Positions 1 through 7,225 of a stretch of 21,925 bases of DNA are shown piece after piece (the first letter of the stretch is position 1; each line of letters begins with the position of its first letter). A model generated the notes under the pieces. The model saw only the letters and a list, made by a program, of their open reading frames with translations, was not told the DNA's origin and searched no databases. Made by a program: the position numbers and the translations under genes. Source of the DNA: an uncultured Lachnospiraceae bacterium (lineage in GTDB: Bacteria > Bacillota > Clostridia > Lachnospirales > Lachnospiraceae); NCBI GenBank assembly GCA_910583965.1, contig CAJUAE010000034.1, positions 11,012 to 32,936 of the forward strand, read 5' to 3'.

Positions 1-24
1 GCGCAAAGAACAGCGCCTTTTATC
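1..24 (+). terminator. Possible terminator of an upstream gene, cut by window edge
   Basis: The first bases form a GCGC/GCGC stem around an 8-base loop, followed by CTTTTA. This resembles the right part of a rho-independent terminator whose left arm continues outside the window. The visible stem is only 4 bp and the T-run only four bases, so the call is weak. Confidence 0.3.
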
Positions 25-49
25 AGAAGTAGAGAGAAACTTCTGATAA
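20..49 (+). repeat. 11-bp inverted repeat upstream of the FliK-like gene
   Basis: TTATCAGAAGT at 20-30 is exactly complementary to ACTTCTGATAA at 39-49, with an 8-base loop AGAGAGAA. No T-run follows, so it is not a normal terminator for plus-strand transcripts. It lies about 75 bases before the start codon of the following gene and could be a leader hairpin or a protein-binding palindrome. A second, smaller inverted repeat (TGTGC at 72-76 with GCACA at 84-88) lies between it and the gene. Confidence 0.45.
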
Positions 50-125
50 GATATAGTATAAGAAAAAAGACTGTGCTAATTTGGCACATAATAAATAGGG
101 CTGACAGAAAGAGTAGGGAATGTGT

Positions 126-3100
126 ATGAATTTTACTGTTGACACAAATTATACTCCTTCTGTATCAGTGAATACTGAATCAACTACAACTACATATAAA
201 CCAGCCGCAACAGGTACAGGAAAGGTATCTAGAAGCGGGTATACACTGGACATCGCTGATAAAGTTATGGATAACGAAGCATATGGAAGTCATGGAATGA
301 CTACAGATGACATTATGCAGCAGGCAGCAAATGCAAATGCGCAATCCAAAAAAGACTTTATGATAGTGATGTCCAGTTGTGTTTCTGGGGAAGACTTGCA
401 GAAGATGCAGGAGGAAGGGTTTACTCCAGGAAGTGTAGATGTGGAGACATATGTCACCCTTGTAGATAAGATTAAGGTAACACTGGCGCAGGCAGGAGTG
501 GAAGTAGCAGGATACAATGATGATTTAGATTTAGAAACAGTCGAGCAGATTGTGGGAAGTAGAGCAGACGCTGGTGCGCTAATCAATAAATTAGTAGGGA
601 AACTTTCTGACGCATTGCAGAAAAGCGACATGCCTGTCACCAATGAGAATATTGCAGAACTTGTCGAGGCAGTTTTGAAAGCGGACAGTATTGATGGGTT
701 GACAGAGGATGCTATCAAATACTTAATTGTAAATGGAAAGGCGCCTACAATAGAGAATTTGTACAAAGCGCAGTATTCCAGCGCGGGTAATATCCAGCAG
801 TCCCAAGGTTATTACAGTGAAGGCACAGGAAACTATGGAAAATACTATGCAAAGAAAGCAGACAGTATTAACTGGGAAAATTTAAAGGGAAGTATAGAAA
901 CTGTGGTGCAGGAAGCAGGGTTGGATACCGATGCGAACACAAAGGCACAGGCAATAGAAAATGCAAAGTGGTTGGTAGCCTCTGGGATTGAATTGACTGC
1001 ACAGAATCTTGAAAAACTAACTGCATTAAAAAATCTTTCTTTTCCAATGGAACAAGAGAATATTGCAGACTTGTGTGTCACTGCTATGGAGAATGGAAAG
1101 GCACCAGAAGATGCAAATATGACAGGTGAAACCTCCATTGCAATTCGTGCGCATGAGATAAAGGAGCAGACAGATCAGATTACAGATGCGGCGGTGCATG
1201 AGACGGCCATATCTGGAAAAGAGATGAATCTTAAAAATTTGACAGAAGCACAGAAACAGATTGACAGTCAAGCTGATTCTAAGACAAAAACAGAGGAGGA
1301 TATTACAGATGCTACAAATCTTCCTTCTGAGACAGAATTAAAAGAAATGCAAGCAAGAAGACAGCTTGAAGAAATCCGCCTTATGATGACAGAGGAAGCA
1401 AACAGGCATCTGTTAAAATCTGGAATTTCTATTGATACAACAGAATTGTCAAAGTTGGTAGAGGCGTTAAAGACAGCGGAAGAACATATGAAGGCAGTTC
1501 TCTTTCAAGGAGAAAATGCAGAGGAAAATACGCAGCGTGCATTGTTATTTGAAGAAACATTAGAGACAACAAAAGAGCTGGCAGATATGCCGGCAGCGGT
1601 TCTTGGAAAATTATTGTCAAAGATATCTGGAAGCACGCTATTGCATATTCACGAGGCGGGCAAAGAACTTCAAAATCAGCTTGGTGGACAGAATCAACAG
1701 AATCCAAATCAGCAGGAAAAAGCTTCCGTTGCATATGAGACGCTGATGACAGAACCGCGCAAAGATTTAGGGGATAAGATTAGTAAGGCGTTTAGAAATA
1801 TAGATGATATTCTCTCTGATTTGGGATTGGAGACAAACGAGGAGAATCGACGTGCAGTTCGGATTCTTGGCTATAATCGAATGCAGATTAACAATGATAA
1901 TATAAATGCTATAAAGGCAGCAGACAGTCAGGTGACTGGTGTGATTGGCAGAATGACTCCCGCAGCAACGCTTCAGATGATACGGGAACAGAAAAATCCA
2001 CTAGAAATGACAATGGAAGAACTGGAAGCATATCTGGATAACAGGGATTCTGATCCCGTGGCAGATACCGAAAAATACTCTAAATTTTTGCAGCGTCTTG
2101 ACAGGGCAGGCAGTATTAGCACAGAGGAACGTGAGGCGTATATTGGTATTTATCGTATGTTCCGCCAGATTGAGAAATCGGATGGCGCAGTGATTGGAAG
2201 TCTTGTCGCGTCAGGAGCACAGATGAATTTTAAAAATATGCTCTCGGCAGTACGGACTGCATCTGGAAAAAATATGGACGTCCGCGTAGATGATGGTTTT
2301 GGCGGATTAGAGAATCTGATTACAAAGGGCAAAGCAATTGATGCGCAGATAAATACAGGATATCAAAGTACTGCTGACAATGGAACAGACAGTCAGAATA
2401 CAGATCAGAGTACACAGGAGAAATATTATGCAAGACTTTCTGGAGAAATCAAAGAGGAGCTTGCGGACAAAACAGATTATGGTGCATTAAAGTCCGAAGA
2501 AATTACGGGCGATACAACAATTGAACAGTTTGCAGATACTATAAAAATGACACGCGTGTCAGAAAATAGTGCGGAGGTAGCGCAAGTACGAGAAGACAAT
2601 CACAAGGAATTTCACAAAGATATGCAAACAGTGGAACAGATTGACGAGCAGATTATTGATGCATTGATTTCATATGGTCAGCCAATTAGCATTGATAATA
2701 TTCAGGCTGCATCCATGTTGCTTTTTGAGCGTGGTTCACTGTTTCGACAGGTGATAGGTAAAAATCCTGAAGCTACATTAGACACAGAAGAAATTAAAGA
2801 TACAGCAAATGCAGATACAGAACAGATAGAAAGTGACGTGTTAAATCAGGCAGATAATTTTGTAGAGCATATGACAGACGTAGGACAGGCGTCAGTATCT
2901 TATCAAGAAATTATTCGTGAGGCAAACAAAGCGGTTGAGCATTTAATCTATGATGGCGCAAATGCACAGATTGACCTTAAGGCCGCAAAGGCGCTATATA
3001 AAGGGCTTTCGTTAGCCAAAAATATGGCAAGGGAAGAAAACTATGAGATTCCTATGAATATTAAAGGCGAGATAACTTCTGTCAATTTAAAGATTTATCA

Positions 3101-3428
3101 CAATGCGTCACAGACTGGCAAAGTGGCAGTGACGCTTGACACAGAACGCCTTGGCAAAGTAGCAGCGGAGTTTGATGTCACAAAAGACTGTGTATCAGGA
3201 ATGATTGTGTACGAAAACCAGTCAGAGAAGACGACTCTAAAACAATTAGAACAGGCGATAAAACAGGAGCTTGGCAGTAATGGCACACGGCAGACACAAA
3301 TTAGTGTAATACATGCAAAATCCGTTGATCTAAGTAAATTTGGACAGGATCGGAGCGCCGGTAAAGCCTCCACAGGAGAGTTGTATCAGACTGCGAAAGC
3401 ATTTTTGACAGCGCTTAAGGACATATAG
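126..3428 (+). CDS. FliK-like flagellar hook-length control protein, DUF6240 type
   Basis: A 1100-residue, mostly helical, Gln/Glu/Ala/Asn-rich protein without signal peptide or membrane segment. Residues about 974-1053 have the pattern of the C-terminal domain of FliK (Flg_hook): a short strand-rich stretch KVAVTLDTERLGKVAAEF, then a helix ending in KQELG. FliK controls hook length and switches export specificity. The rest resembles large Lachnospiraceae proteins called DUF6240, found beside flagellar genes; that name is from memory. Upstream of the FliK-like part a helix-turn-helix motif (L-x-x-x-G then an N-L or N-I helix) recurs about eight times, for example at 195-216, 277-302, 688-710, 841-866 and 935-960. 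The upstream ATG at 120 is one base from the GTAGGG ribosome site, whereas ATG 126 is seven bases away, so 126 is chosen. The flagellin follows after 17 bases, which suggests cotranscription. Family placement is likely; the exact role is inference. Confidence 0.72.
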   Translation: MNFTVDTNYTPSVSVNTESTTTTYKPAATGTGKVSRSGYTLDIADKVMDNEAYGSHGMTTDDIMQQAANANAQSKKDFMIVMSSCVSGEDLQKMQEEGFTPGSVDVETYVTLVDKIKVTLAQAGVEVAGYNDDLDLETVEQIVGSRADAGALINKLVGKLSDALQKSDMPVTNENIAELVEAVLKADSIDGLTEDAIKYLIVNGKAPTIENLYKAQYSSAGNIQQSQGYYSEGTGNYGKYYAKKADSINWENLKGSIETVVQEAGLDTDANTKAQAIENAKWLVASGIELTAQNLEKLTALKNLSFPMEQENIADLCVTAMENGKAPEDANMTGETSIAIRAHEIKEQTDQITDAAVHETAISGKEMNLKNLTEAQKQIDSQADSKTKTEEDITDATNLPSETELKEMQARRQLEEIRLMMTEEANRHLLKSGISIDTTELSKLVEALKTAEEHMKAVLFQGENAEENTQRALLFEETLETTKELADMPAAVLGKLLSKISGSTLLHIHEAGKELQNQLGGQNQQNPNQQEKASVAYETLMTEPRKDLGDKISKAFRNIDDILSDLGLETNEENRRAVRILGYNRMQINNDNINAIKAADSQVTGVIGRMTPAATLQMIREQKNPLEMTMEELEAYLDNRDSDPVADTEKYSKFLQRLDRAGSISTEEREAYIGIYRMFRQIEKSDGAVIGSLVASGAQMNFKNMLSAVRTASGKNMDVRVDDGFGGLENLITKGKAIDAQINTGYQSTADNGTDSQNTDQSTQEKYYARLSGEIKEELADKTDYGALKSEEITGDTTIEQFADTIKMTRVSENSAEVAQVREDNHKEFHKDMQTVEQIDEQIIDALISYGQPISIDNIQAASMLLFERGSLFRQVIGKNPEATLDTEEIKDTANADTEQIESDVLNQADNFVEHMTDVGQASVSYQEIIREANKAVEHLIYDGANAQIDLKAAKALYKGLSLAKNMAREENYEIPMNIKGEITSVNLKIYHNASQTGKVAVTLDTERLGKVAAEFDVTKDCVSGMIVYENQSEKTTLKQLEQAIKQELGSNGTRQTQISVIHAKSVDLSKFGQDRSAGKASTGELYQTAKAFLTALKDI

Positions 3429-3445
3429 AAATGGAGAAATAATGC

Positions 3446-5293
3446 ATGAGAATTAATTACAATGTTTCATCAATTATAGCAAGAAATGCTTTGAATAATA
3501 ATGATAAAAGAGTGGCGGCTTCCACGCAGAAGCTATCGAGTGGTTATAAGATTAGTAGTGCTGCGGACAATGCGGCTGGTCTAGCAATCGCAAGGAAAAT
3601 GAATGCGCAGATTCGGAGTTTACAACAGGCAAACAGAAATGCAAATGACGGCCTTTCTATTGTTAATACCGCCGATGGTGCTATGGCAGAAATGCATGAT
3701 ATTATGCAGCGAATGAATGAACTTGCGATTCAATCTGCAAATGGAACAAATGCCGAGTCAGATCGAGAAATGATTCAAAAGGAAATAGACCAGTTAGTTG
3801 GCGAGATAGACAGAATTGCAAGTACGACACAGTTTAATGCCCAAAGCTTACTTGATGGTAGTTTTGCATTTAAATCCTATACAAATGCAGAAAATATTAA
3901 GGTAAAATCTTATTCGGAGGGTGTGGCAAGTGGAACCTACGCGATTGGAAAACTGACTTATTATCATTATGAAGATACAACGACAAAATATAAAGTAGAG
4001 GAAATAGAGCAAAAAGACACAGATGGAAAAGTAGTAAATGTTTCCTATAGTTCCTCAAAAGTAAGTGTCACGCAAAATGAGCGATATGAAGTGGATAATG
4101 AGAAAGACAATGTGCTTAACTCTCTTGTAACGAGTGCATCAATTGGCAATTATACATCGATTGACCAAATTAAAGCATTTCCAGATGGTTCTAAAGTGCT
4201 AATTGAAGACGAAAATATTGTTATTAAGGCACAAAATGATTTTGAAATTAAGATAAAAGTAAACGATAGAGAGCCACTTGGAGAAGTGACCACCTCCACT
4301 GTATCTAATACGGTCACACTTCCTACAGGAACCACTACTGGGGTAGCAAGTATTAAGAAAGAATATGATAAGACTATTACAGGAAGTAGTTCGACAGTTA
4401 CCACAACTTCGTATAGTGCGGTTACTACTTATAGAAATATTGCTGTGACAGGTCCTAATGGAAAGCGTTATGATATCAGTGAAATTAATTTCTTCAATAA
4501 TGTCGATTCTAATGGAAATTCATTAAATGATGGAAGTGCTCAAATTTATACTGATTTTAAAGATGATAAGGGTAGGGGATTAAGAGACGATTTTGTGGAG
4601 TATTTTAAAGAGAAAAATCCTGGATGCAGTATCGATATTGAAGAAGTAAAATATAGTGAAACACCACCACCAGGAAACTTTTCAATTAAATATACAGCTA
4701 CAGATGGAAAAACAAATGAGAAGGAGTCGATTGAAGCAGCTTTTTCACTATATCAAGAACAGAATGAGCACGGTGTTTTAATGGAAACGCAGAAAAAGTT
4801 AGAGGACTATAAGTATTCTGAGACCATGACAACGCGAACAAAATATGAGATTGGAAAAGGAACGGTAGAGGATTGCATTACGCTTGATGTGACAGGTATG
4901 GGTGCAATGATTGTGCAGGTTGGTGCAAATGAAGGGCAGTATATGGAACTAGAATTTCCAGCACTCACAGCAGAAGATCTTGGTCTTGACAAAGTGGATC
5001 TTACCACAGAGGAGTCTGCAAGACTTTCCATTGATATGATTGGTGACGCAATCAATCAGCTCTCGTCTGTCCGCGCAAAAATTGGCGCGTATGCGAACCG
5101 TTTAGAGCACACAATTACCAATTTGGATACTTCAGAAGAAAATATTACTTCCGCTTACTCTCGTATTATGGACGTGGATATGGCAACAGAGATGACAGAG
5201 TACTCAACTGTACAGGTACTTGTACAGGCATCCACTTCCATGCTGGCACAGGCAAATGAGAGACCACAACAAGTATTACAGCTCTTACAATAA
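3446..5293 (+). CDS. fliC: Flagellin with large hypervariable middle domain
   Basis: Flagellar filament subunit, exported through the flagellar type III apparatus. Residues 1-140 are the classic D0/D1 N-terminal helices, starting MRINYNVSS and including LSSGYKISSAADNAAGLAIA and QRMNELAIQSANGTN. The C-terminal D1/D0 is at about 500-615 and ends STSMLAQANERPQQVLQLLQ. Between them lie about 350 residues of strand-rich, Thr/Val/Lys-rich sequence with no similarity that I recognise, probably the surface-exposed D2/D3 part. At 615 residues it is much longer than the roughly 275-residue minimal flagellins. R89, L93 and E113 sit where Salmonella FliC has the TLR5-contact residues R90, L94 and E114. 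The GGAG ribosome site at 3433-3436 is nine bases from the ATG. It is preceded by the FliK-like gene and followed, after a structured spacer, by fliS. No SigD/FliA-type promoter was found in the 17-base gap. Confidence 0.97.
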   Translation: MRINYNVSSIIARNALNNNDKRVAASTQKLSSGYKISSAADNAAGLAIARKMNAQIRSLQQANRNANDGLSIVNTADGAMAEMHDIMQRMNELAIQSANGTNAESDREMIQKEIDQLVGEIDRIASTTQFNAQSLLDGSFAFKSYTNAENIKVKSYSEGVASGTYAIGKLTYYHYEDTTTKYKVEEIEQKDTDGKVVNVSYSSSKVSVTQNERYEVDNEKDNVLNSLVTSASIGNYTSIDQIKAFPDGSKVLIEDENIVIKAQNDFEIKIKVNDREPLGEVTTSTVSNTVTLPTGTTTGVASIKKEYDKTITGSSSTVTTTSYSAVTTYRNIAVTGPNGKRYDISEINFFNNVDSNGNSLNDGSAQIYTDFKDDKGRGLRDDFVEYFKEKNPGCSIDIEEVKYSETPPPGNFSIKYTATDGKTNEKESIEAAFSLYQEQNEHGVLMETQKKLEDYKYSETMTTRTKYEIGKGTVEDCITLDVTGMGAMIVQVGANEGQYMELEFPALTAEDLGLDKVDLTTEESARLSIDMIGDAINQLSSVRAKIGAYANRLEHTITNLDTSEENITSAYSRIMDVDMATEMTEYSTVQVLVQASTSMLAQANERPQQVLQLLQ

Positions 5294-5301
5294 AGAATGA
5301 T

Positions 5302-5333
5302 ATACTGGCAGTTAAAAACTGACTGCTCAGTAT
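5302..5333 (+). repeat. Hairpin after the flagellin stop
   Basis: ATACTG-GCAGT at 5302-5312 pairs with ACTGC-T-CAGTAT at 5322-5333, giving 11 bp with one bulged T. There is no T-run after it, so it is not an obvious terminator. It could protect the 3' end of the abundant flagellin mRNA or attenuate read-through into fliS. Confidence 0.5.
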
Positions 5334-5346
5334 AAGGTGCTGCACG

Positions 5347-5411
5347 CAGCCGCCATCTGAAAAATCTTATCTGAAAATTTTTTAGATGGAAAATATATTA
5401 CTTCGCGGCTG
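5347..5411 (+). repeat. Two-tier stem in the flagellin-fliS spacer
   Basis: An outer stem, CAGCCGC at 5347-5353 with GCGGCTG at 5405-5411, encloses an inner stem, CCATCT at 5353-5358 with AGATGG at 5384-5389 (the shared base 5353 can serve only one of them). The seven-base outer stem is GC-rich in an otherwise AT-rich spacer, so chance is less likely. A U-rich segment (ATTTTTT, 5377-5383) lies inside, not after, the stem. Confidence 0.45.
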
Positions 5412-5415
5412 TGTA

Positions 5416-5448
5416 ATACGCATAATAGATGAACTTTATTGTGCGTAT
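5416..5448 (+). repeat. Hairpin before fliS ribosome site
   Basis: ATACGCA at 5416-5422 is exactly complementary to TGCGTAT at 5442-5448, with a 19-base loop. It ends 12 bases before the fliS ribosome site AAAGGTCAGG (5461-5470), so it could tune translation or mark a processed mRNA end. Confidence 0.45.
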
Positions 5449-5477
5449 AAATAACGTTTGAAAGGTCAGGTATCAAT

Positions 5478-5933
5478 ATGACAAGAGAGATGAAACAGAT
5501 TTTTACAAGACGCATTACACAGGCAAACCGCACACAGTTGATCGTGATTTTGTATGATATGACGCTGACATATTTGAAAGATGCGACAGTAGCACAGGAA
5601 ATTGGCTGTGATCAGGAGTATAAAAAAGCTGTACAATGTGCTAGAAATTGTATTTCCGAATTGAGAAATAGCTTGGATTTTGCTTATGATTTATCAAAAA
5701 ATCTGTTTGCCCTCTATATATTTGCAGATAGAGAGTTGGCAGCAAATCGAATCCAAGATGTTGTGAAGATGTTTAAAAAATTGCGAGATGCCTATCAAAC
5801 TGTCAGCAAAAAAGATGATTCCAAACCACTTATGCAAAACACGCAAGATGTTTATGCAGGATTTACTTATGGCAGAACAGATGTCAATGAGAATTTAATG
5901 AACTATTCTAGCGCAAGAGGATATTGTGTGTAA
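5478..5933 (+). CDS. fliS: Flagellar export chaperone FliS family
   Basis: A 151-residue helical protein with the FliS layout: residues 8-37 (the ANRTQLIVILYDMTLTYLKDA helix, matching the family pattern of a helix with a LYDGAI-like core), a second helix with an ISELRNSLDFAYD-type segment, then a helix LFALYIFADRELAANR followed by VVKMFKKLRDAYQTV. FliS binds the C-terminal D0 part of flagellin in the cytoplasm and prevents early polymerisation. Adjacency to the flagellin gene supports this. The start ATG has AAAGGTCAGG seven bases upstream. The last about 40 residues (Asn/Asp/Tyr-rich, ending SSARGYCV) extend past the usual FliS core. No FliD or other chaperone client is present in the window, so the flagellin is the natural partner. 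Confidence 0.85.
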   Translation: MTREMKQIFTRRITQANRTQLIVILYDMTLTYLKDATVAQEIGCDQEYKKAVQCARNCISELRNSLDFAYDLSKNLFALYIFADRELAANRIQDVVKMFKKLRDAYQTVSKKDDSKPLMQNTQDVYAGFTYGRTDVNENLMNYSSARGYCV

Positions 5934-5995
5934 AAGATTTTGAAATGCGATTTGTGTGTCGCATTAGCAATTTGCTTCTAGTACACAAATTTGCA

Positions 5996-6037
5996 CATAA
6001 AATAAAAAACGCAGAAAACTGCGTTTTTTATTTTATG
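5996..6037. terminator. Bidirectional rho-independent terminator
   Basis: A perfect 19-bp stem (5996-6014 with 6019-6037) around an AAAA loop. The core is ACGCAG/CTGCGT flanked by an A-tract on the left and a T-tract on the right, so it works in both directions: for fliS on the plus strand and for the DUF2508 gene on the minus strand. Its right arm includes the stop codon and the next base of the minus-strand gene. A smaller hairpin (AATGCGA 5944-5950 with TCGCATT 5959-5965) lies just after the fliS stop. Confidence 0.93.
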
Positions 6038-6353
6038 CATTCATCATTGGTTGGTGCACTAGCGATTCGCTGTCATAGCAGTCAGAGGAGTCCATAGGGG
6101 ACTCCTCATAAAGTTGCATCCGTTCTGCCTGTTGCAATAGAAAACGATAACGTTTCAGCGCGGAATTTACTTCATAGATATAACAGTCTATCAGGTCAGG
6201 ATCTGTTACATTATCAAAACCAGAGTATGCGGTTTCTAATGCGCACTGCGTTTTGCGAATATCATCAAGCAGCATATCGCGCGGTGTCCGTGGCTGCGTC
6301 TGTGCATTACCGACAGGATTAAGTATACCTTTCAGACTGAAATATGTTTTCAT
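6033..6353 (-). CDS. DUF2508 (YaaL-like) family protein
   Basis: A 106-residue soluble protein. Residues about 26-80 form two amphipathic helices with the family signature: DDIRKTQCALETAYSGF then NVTDPDLIDCYIYEVNSALK and RYRFLLQQAER. This pattern, a helix, a (F/Y)-x-x-VTDPDLID turn and a second helix, is what I know as DUF2508/YaaL in Firmicutes. The function is unknown. The tail after about residue 80 is acidic and Ser-rich (MDSSDCYDSES). The minus-strand ribosome site AAAGGA lies eight bases before the ATG. It is convergent with fliS and divergent from the Tad operon, so it is probably its own transcript. It has no evident functional tie to either block. Confidence 0.8.
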   Translation of the reverse strand: MKTYFSLKGILNPVGNAQTQPRTPRDMLLDDIRKTQCALETAYSGFDNVTDPDLIDCYIYEVNSALKRYRFLLQQAERMQLYEESPMDSSDCYDSESLVHQPMMNA

Positions 6354-6582
6354 AGGGATGTCCTTTCTGTATTACTTTATATGAGATAGTATAGTCACAA
6401 AAAGGAAAAATTATGCATAAATAGCTTTTGTATTTGCAAGATAATTATTTCGCAAAATTTCGTAATGTAAAAATTCCAACAAAATATAAGTATAAAACAT
6501 ACAAGAACATAATAATATTATCTCCTAAATATAGTAAAAATATACAATAAAAAAATAGTTGTGCTAGTTTTTACATTTCGAG

Positions 6583-6610
6583 TGGACAATATTTTTAAAT
6601 TCTATATAAT
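6583..6610 (+). promoter_or_regulatory. SigA-type promoter of the Tad operon
   Basis: TGGACA at 6583-6588 (five of six matches to TTGACA) and a perfect TATAAT at 6605-6610, separated by 16 bases. Transcription would start near 6617, leaving a leader of about 92 bases before the first Tad gene. This is the best promoter match that I saw in the window. Confidence 0.75.
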
Positions 6611-6638
6611 CATAACTGTTCCGTTTCTGGAGCGCAGA

Positions 6639-6669
6639 ACTTTGCAGATTTTATCAAATAGTGCAAAGT
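6639..6669 (+). repeat. Hairpin in the Tad operon leader
   Basis: ACTTTGCA at 6639-6646 is exactly complementary to TGCAAAGT at 6662-6669 with a 15-base loop. It sits in the predicted 5' leader 39 bases before the first start codon. There is no T-run, so it is more likely an mRNA leader structure or a regulator-binding palindrome than a terminator. Confidence 0.45.
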
Positions 6670-6708
6670 ATTCCATAACAAAAAATATAAATTGAAAGGA
6701 TGTGAAAT

Positions 6709-7209
6709 ATGGGAATTCTCATAGGGGTGTTTTGTGTTGCCATTTTTATGGATTGGCGGTTTTACCGAATACCAAACGTATGTATTGTGATTGGTATGAT
6801 AGCAGGATTAGTTTTGACAAGTGTAAATAATTCAATGACAGAATTGGTTACTTTACTGGGAACGGTGACTGCGGTTTTTCTGTTCTTGTATCCCTTTTAT
6901 TTATTGAAAGCACTAGGGGCAGGTGATGTCAAACTCTTTATGATGACTGCATGTTATATTAGAGGAGAACAATTCCTGTATTACTTGTTAGTATCAATGC
7001 TTTTGGCAGCCGTAATGTCTATTTTTAAAATGGTCCTGTATACAGAGAGTAGAGCACGCCTTTATTATCTTGGGCAATATGTTAGAAAAGTTGCTCTAAC
7101 AGGGGTAGTTGATACCTATCAAGTGGATAAGGCACAGAAAAAAAGTATGATACGTCTTTCTGTTCCAGCATTTATAAGTTTGTTGCTACTGTGCATTGAA
7201 ATTTATTAG
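6709..7209 (+). CDS. tadV: Prepilin peptidase, A24 family (TadV/CpaA-like)
   Basis: A 166-residue membrane aspartic protease of the small type without the N-terminal methylase domain. It cleaves the leader of the Flp pilin and pseudopilins at the cytoplasmic membrane face. The two catalytic aspartates are visible: D15 in MDWRFYRIPN and D73 in GAGDVKLF, the classic D-x6-IPN and GxGD motifs. Hydrophobic segments at about 2-14, 24-36, 44-68, 87-108 and 148-165 fit a polytopic protein. GAAAGGA lies eight bases before the ATG. It is the first gene of the Tad operon, directly after the SigA-type promoter. A second A24-type gene lies at 14345-14791. Confidence 0.9.
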   Translation: MGILIGVFCVAIFMDWRFYRIPNVCIVIGMIAGLVLTSVNNSMTELVTLLGTVTAVFLFLYPFYLLKALGAGDVKLFMMTACYIRGEQFLYYLLVSMLLAAVMSIFKMVLYTESRARLYYLGQYVRKVALTGVVDTYQVDKAQKKSMIRLSVPAFISLLLLCIEIY

Positions 7210-7225
7210 AAGGGGGGGTGGACAA

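Larger units (their letters stand above)
6354..6708. other. Divergent AT-rich intergenic region
   Basis: A gene-free stretch of 355 bases between the minus-strand DUF2508 gene and the plus-strand Tad operon. It holds the Tad promoter (6583-6610) and a leader hairpin (6639-6669). On the minus strand a TATACT box, complementary to about 6389-6394, could serve the DUF2508 gene, but no convincing -35 accompanies it. I see no reading frame or riboswitch that I recognise here. Confidence 0.6.

Noticed and set aside
82..97. TGGCAC that could be the -24 half of a Sig54 promoter
   Set aside because: The -12 half (TTGC at the required distance) is missing; AAATA is found instead.
290..766. 158-codon minus-strand frame inside the FliK-like gene
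   Set aside because: It is antisense to a well-supported gene, has Ser/Cys/Phe-rich shadow composition and no ribosome site.
3362..3391. TAAA followed by TTGTATC before the flagellin as a SigD/FliA-type promoter
   Set aside because: The -10 part matches the expected CCGATA(T/A) poorly, so no promoter was called inside the 3' end of the FliK-like gene.
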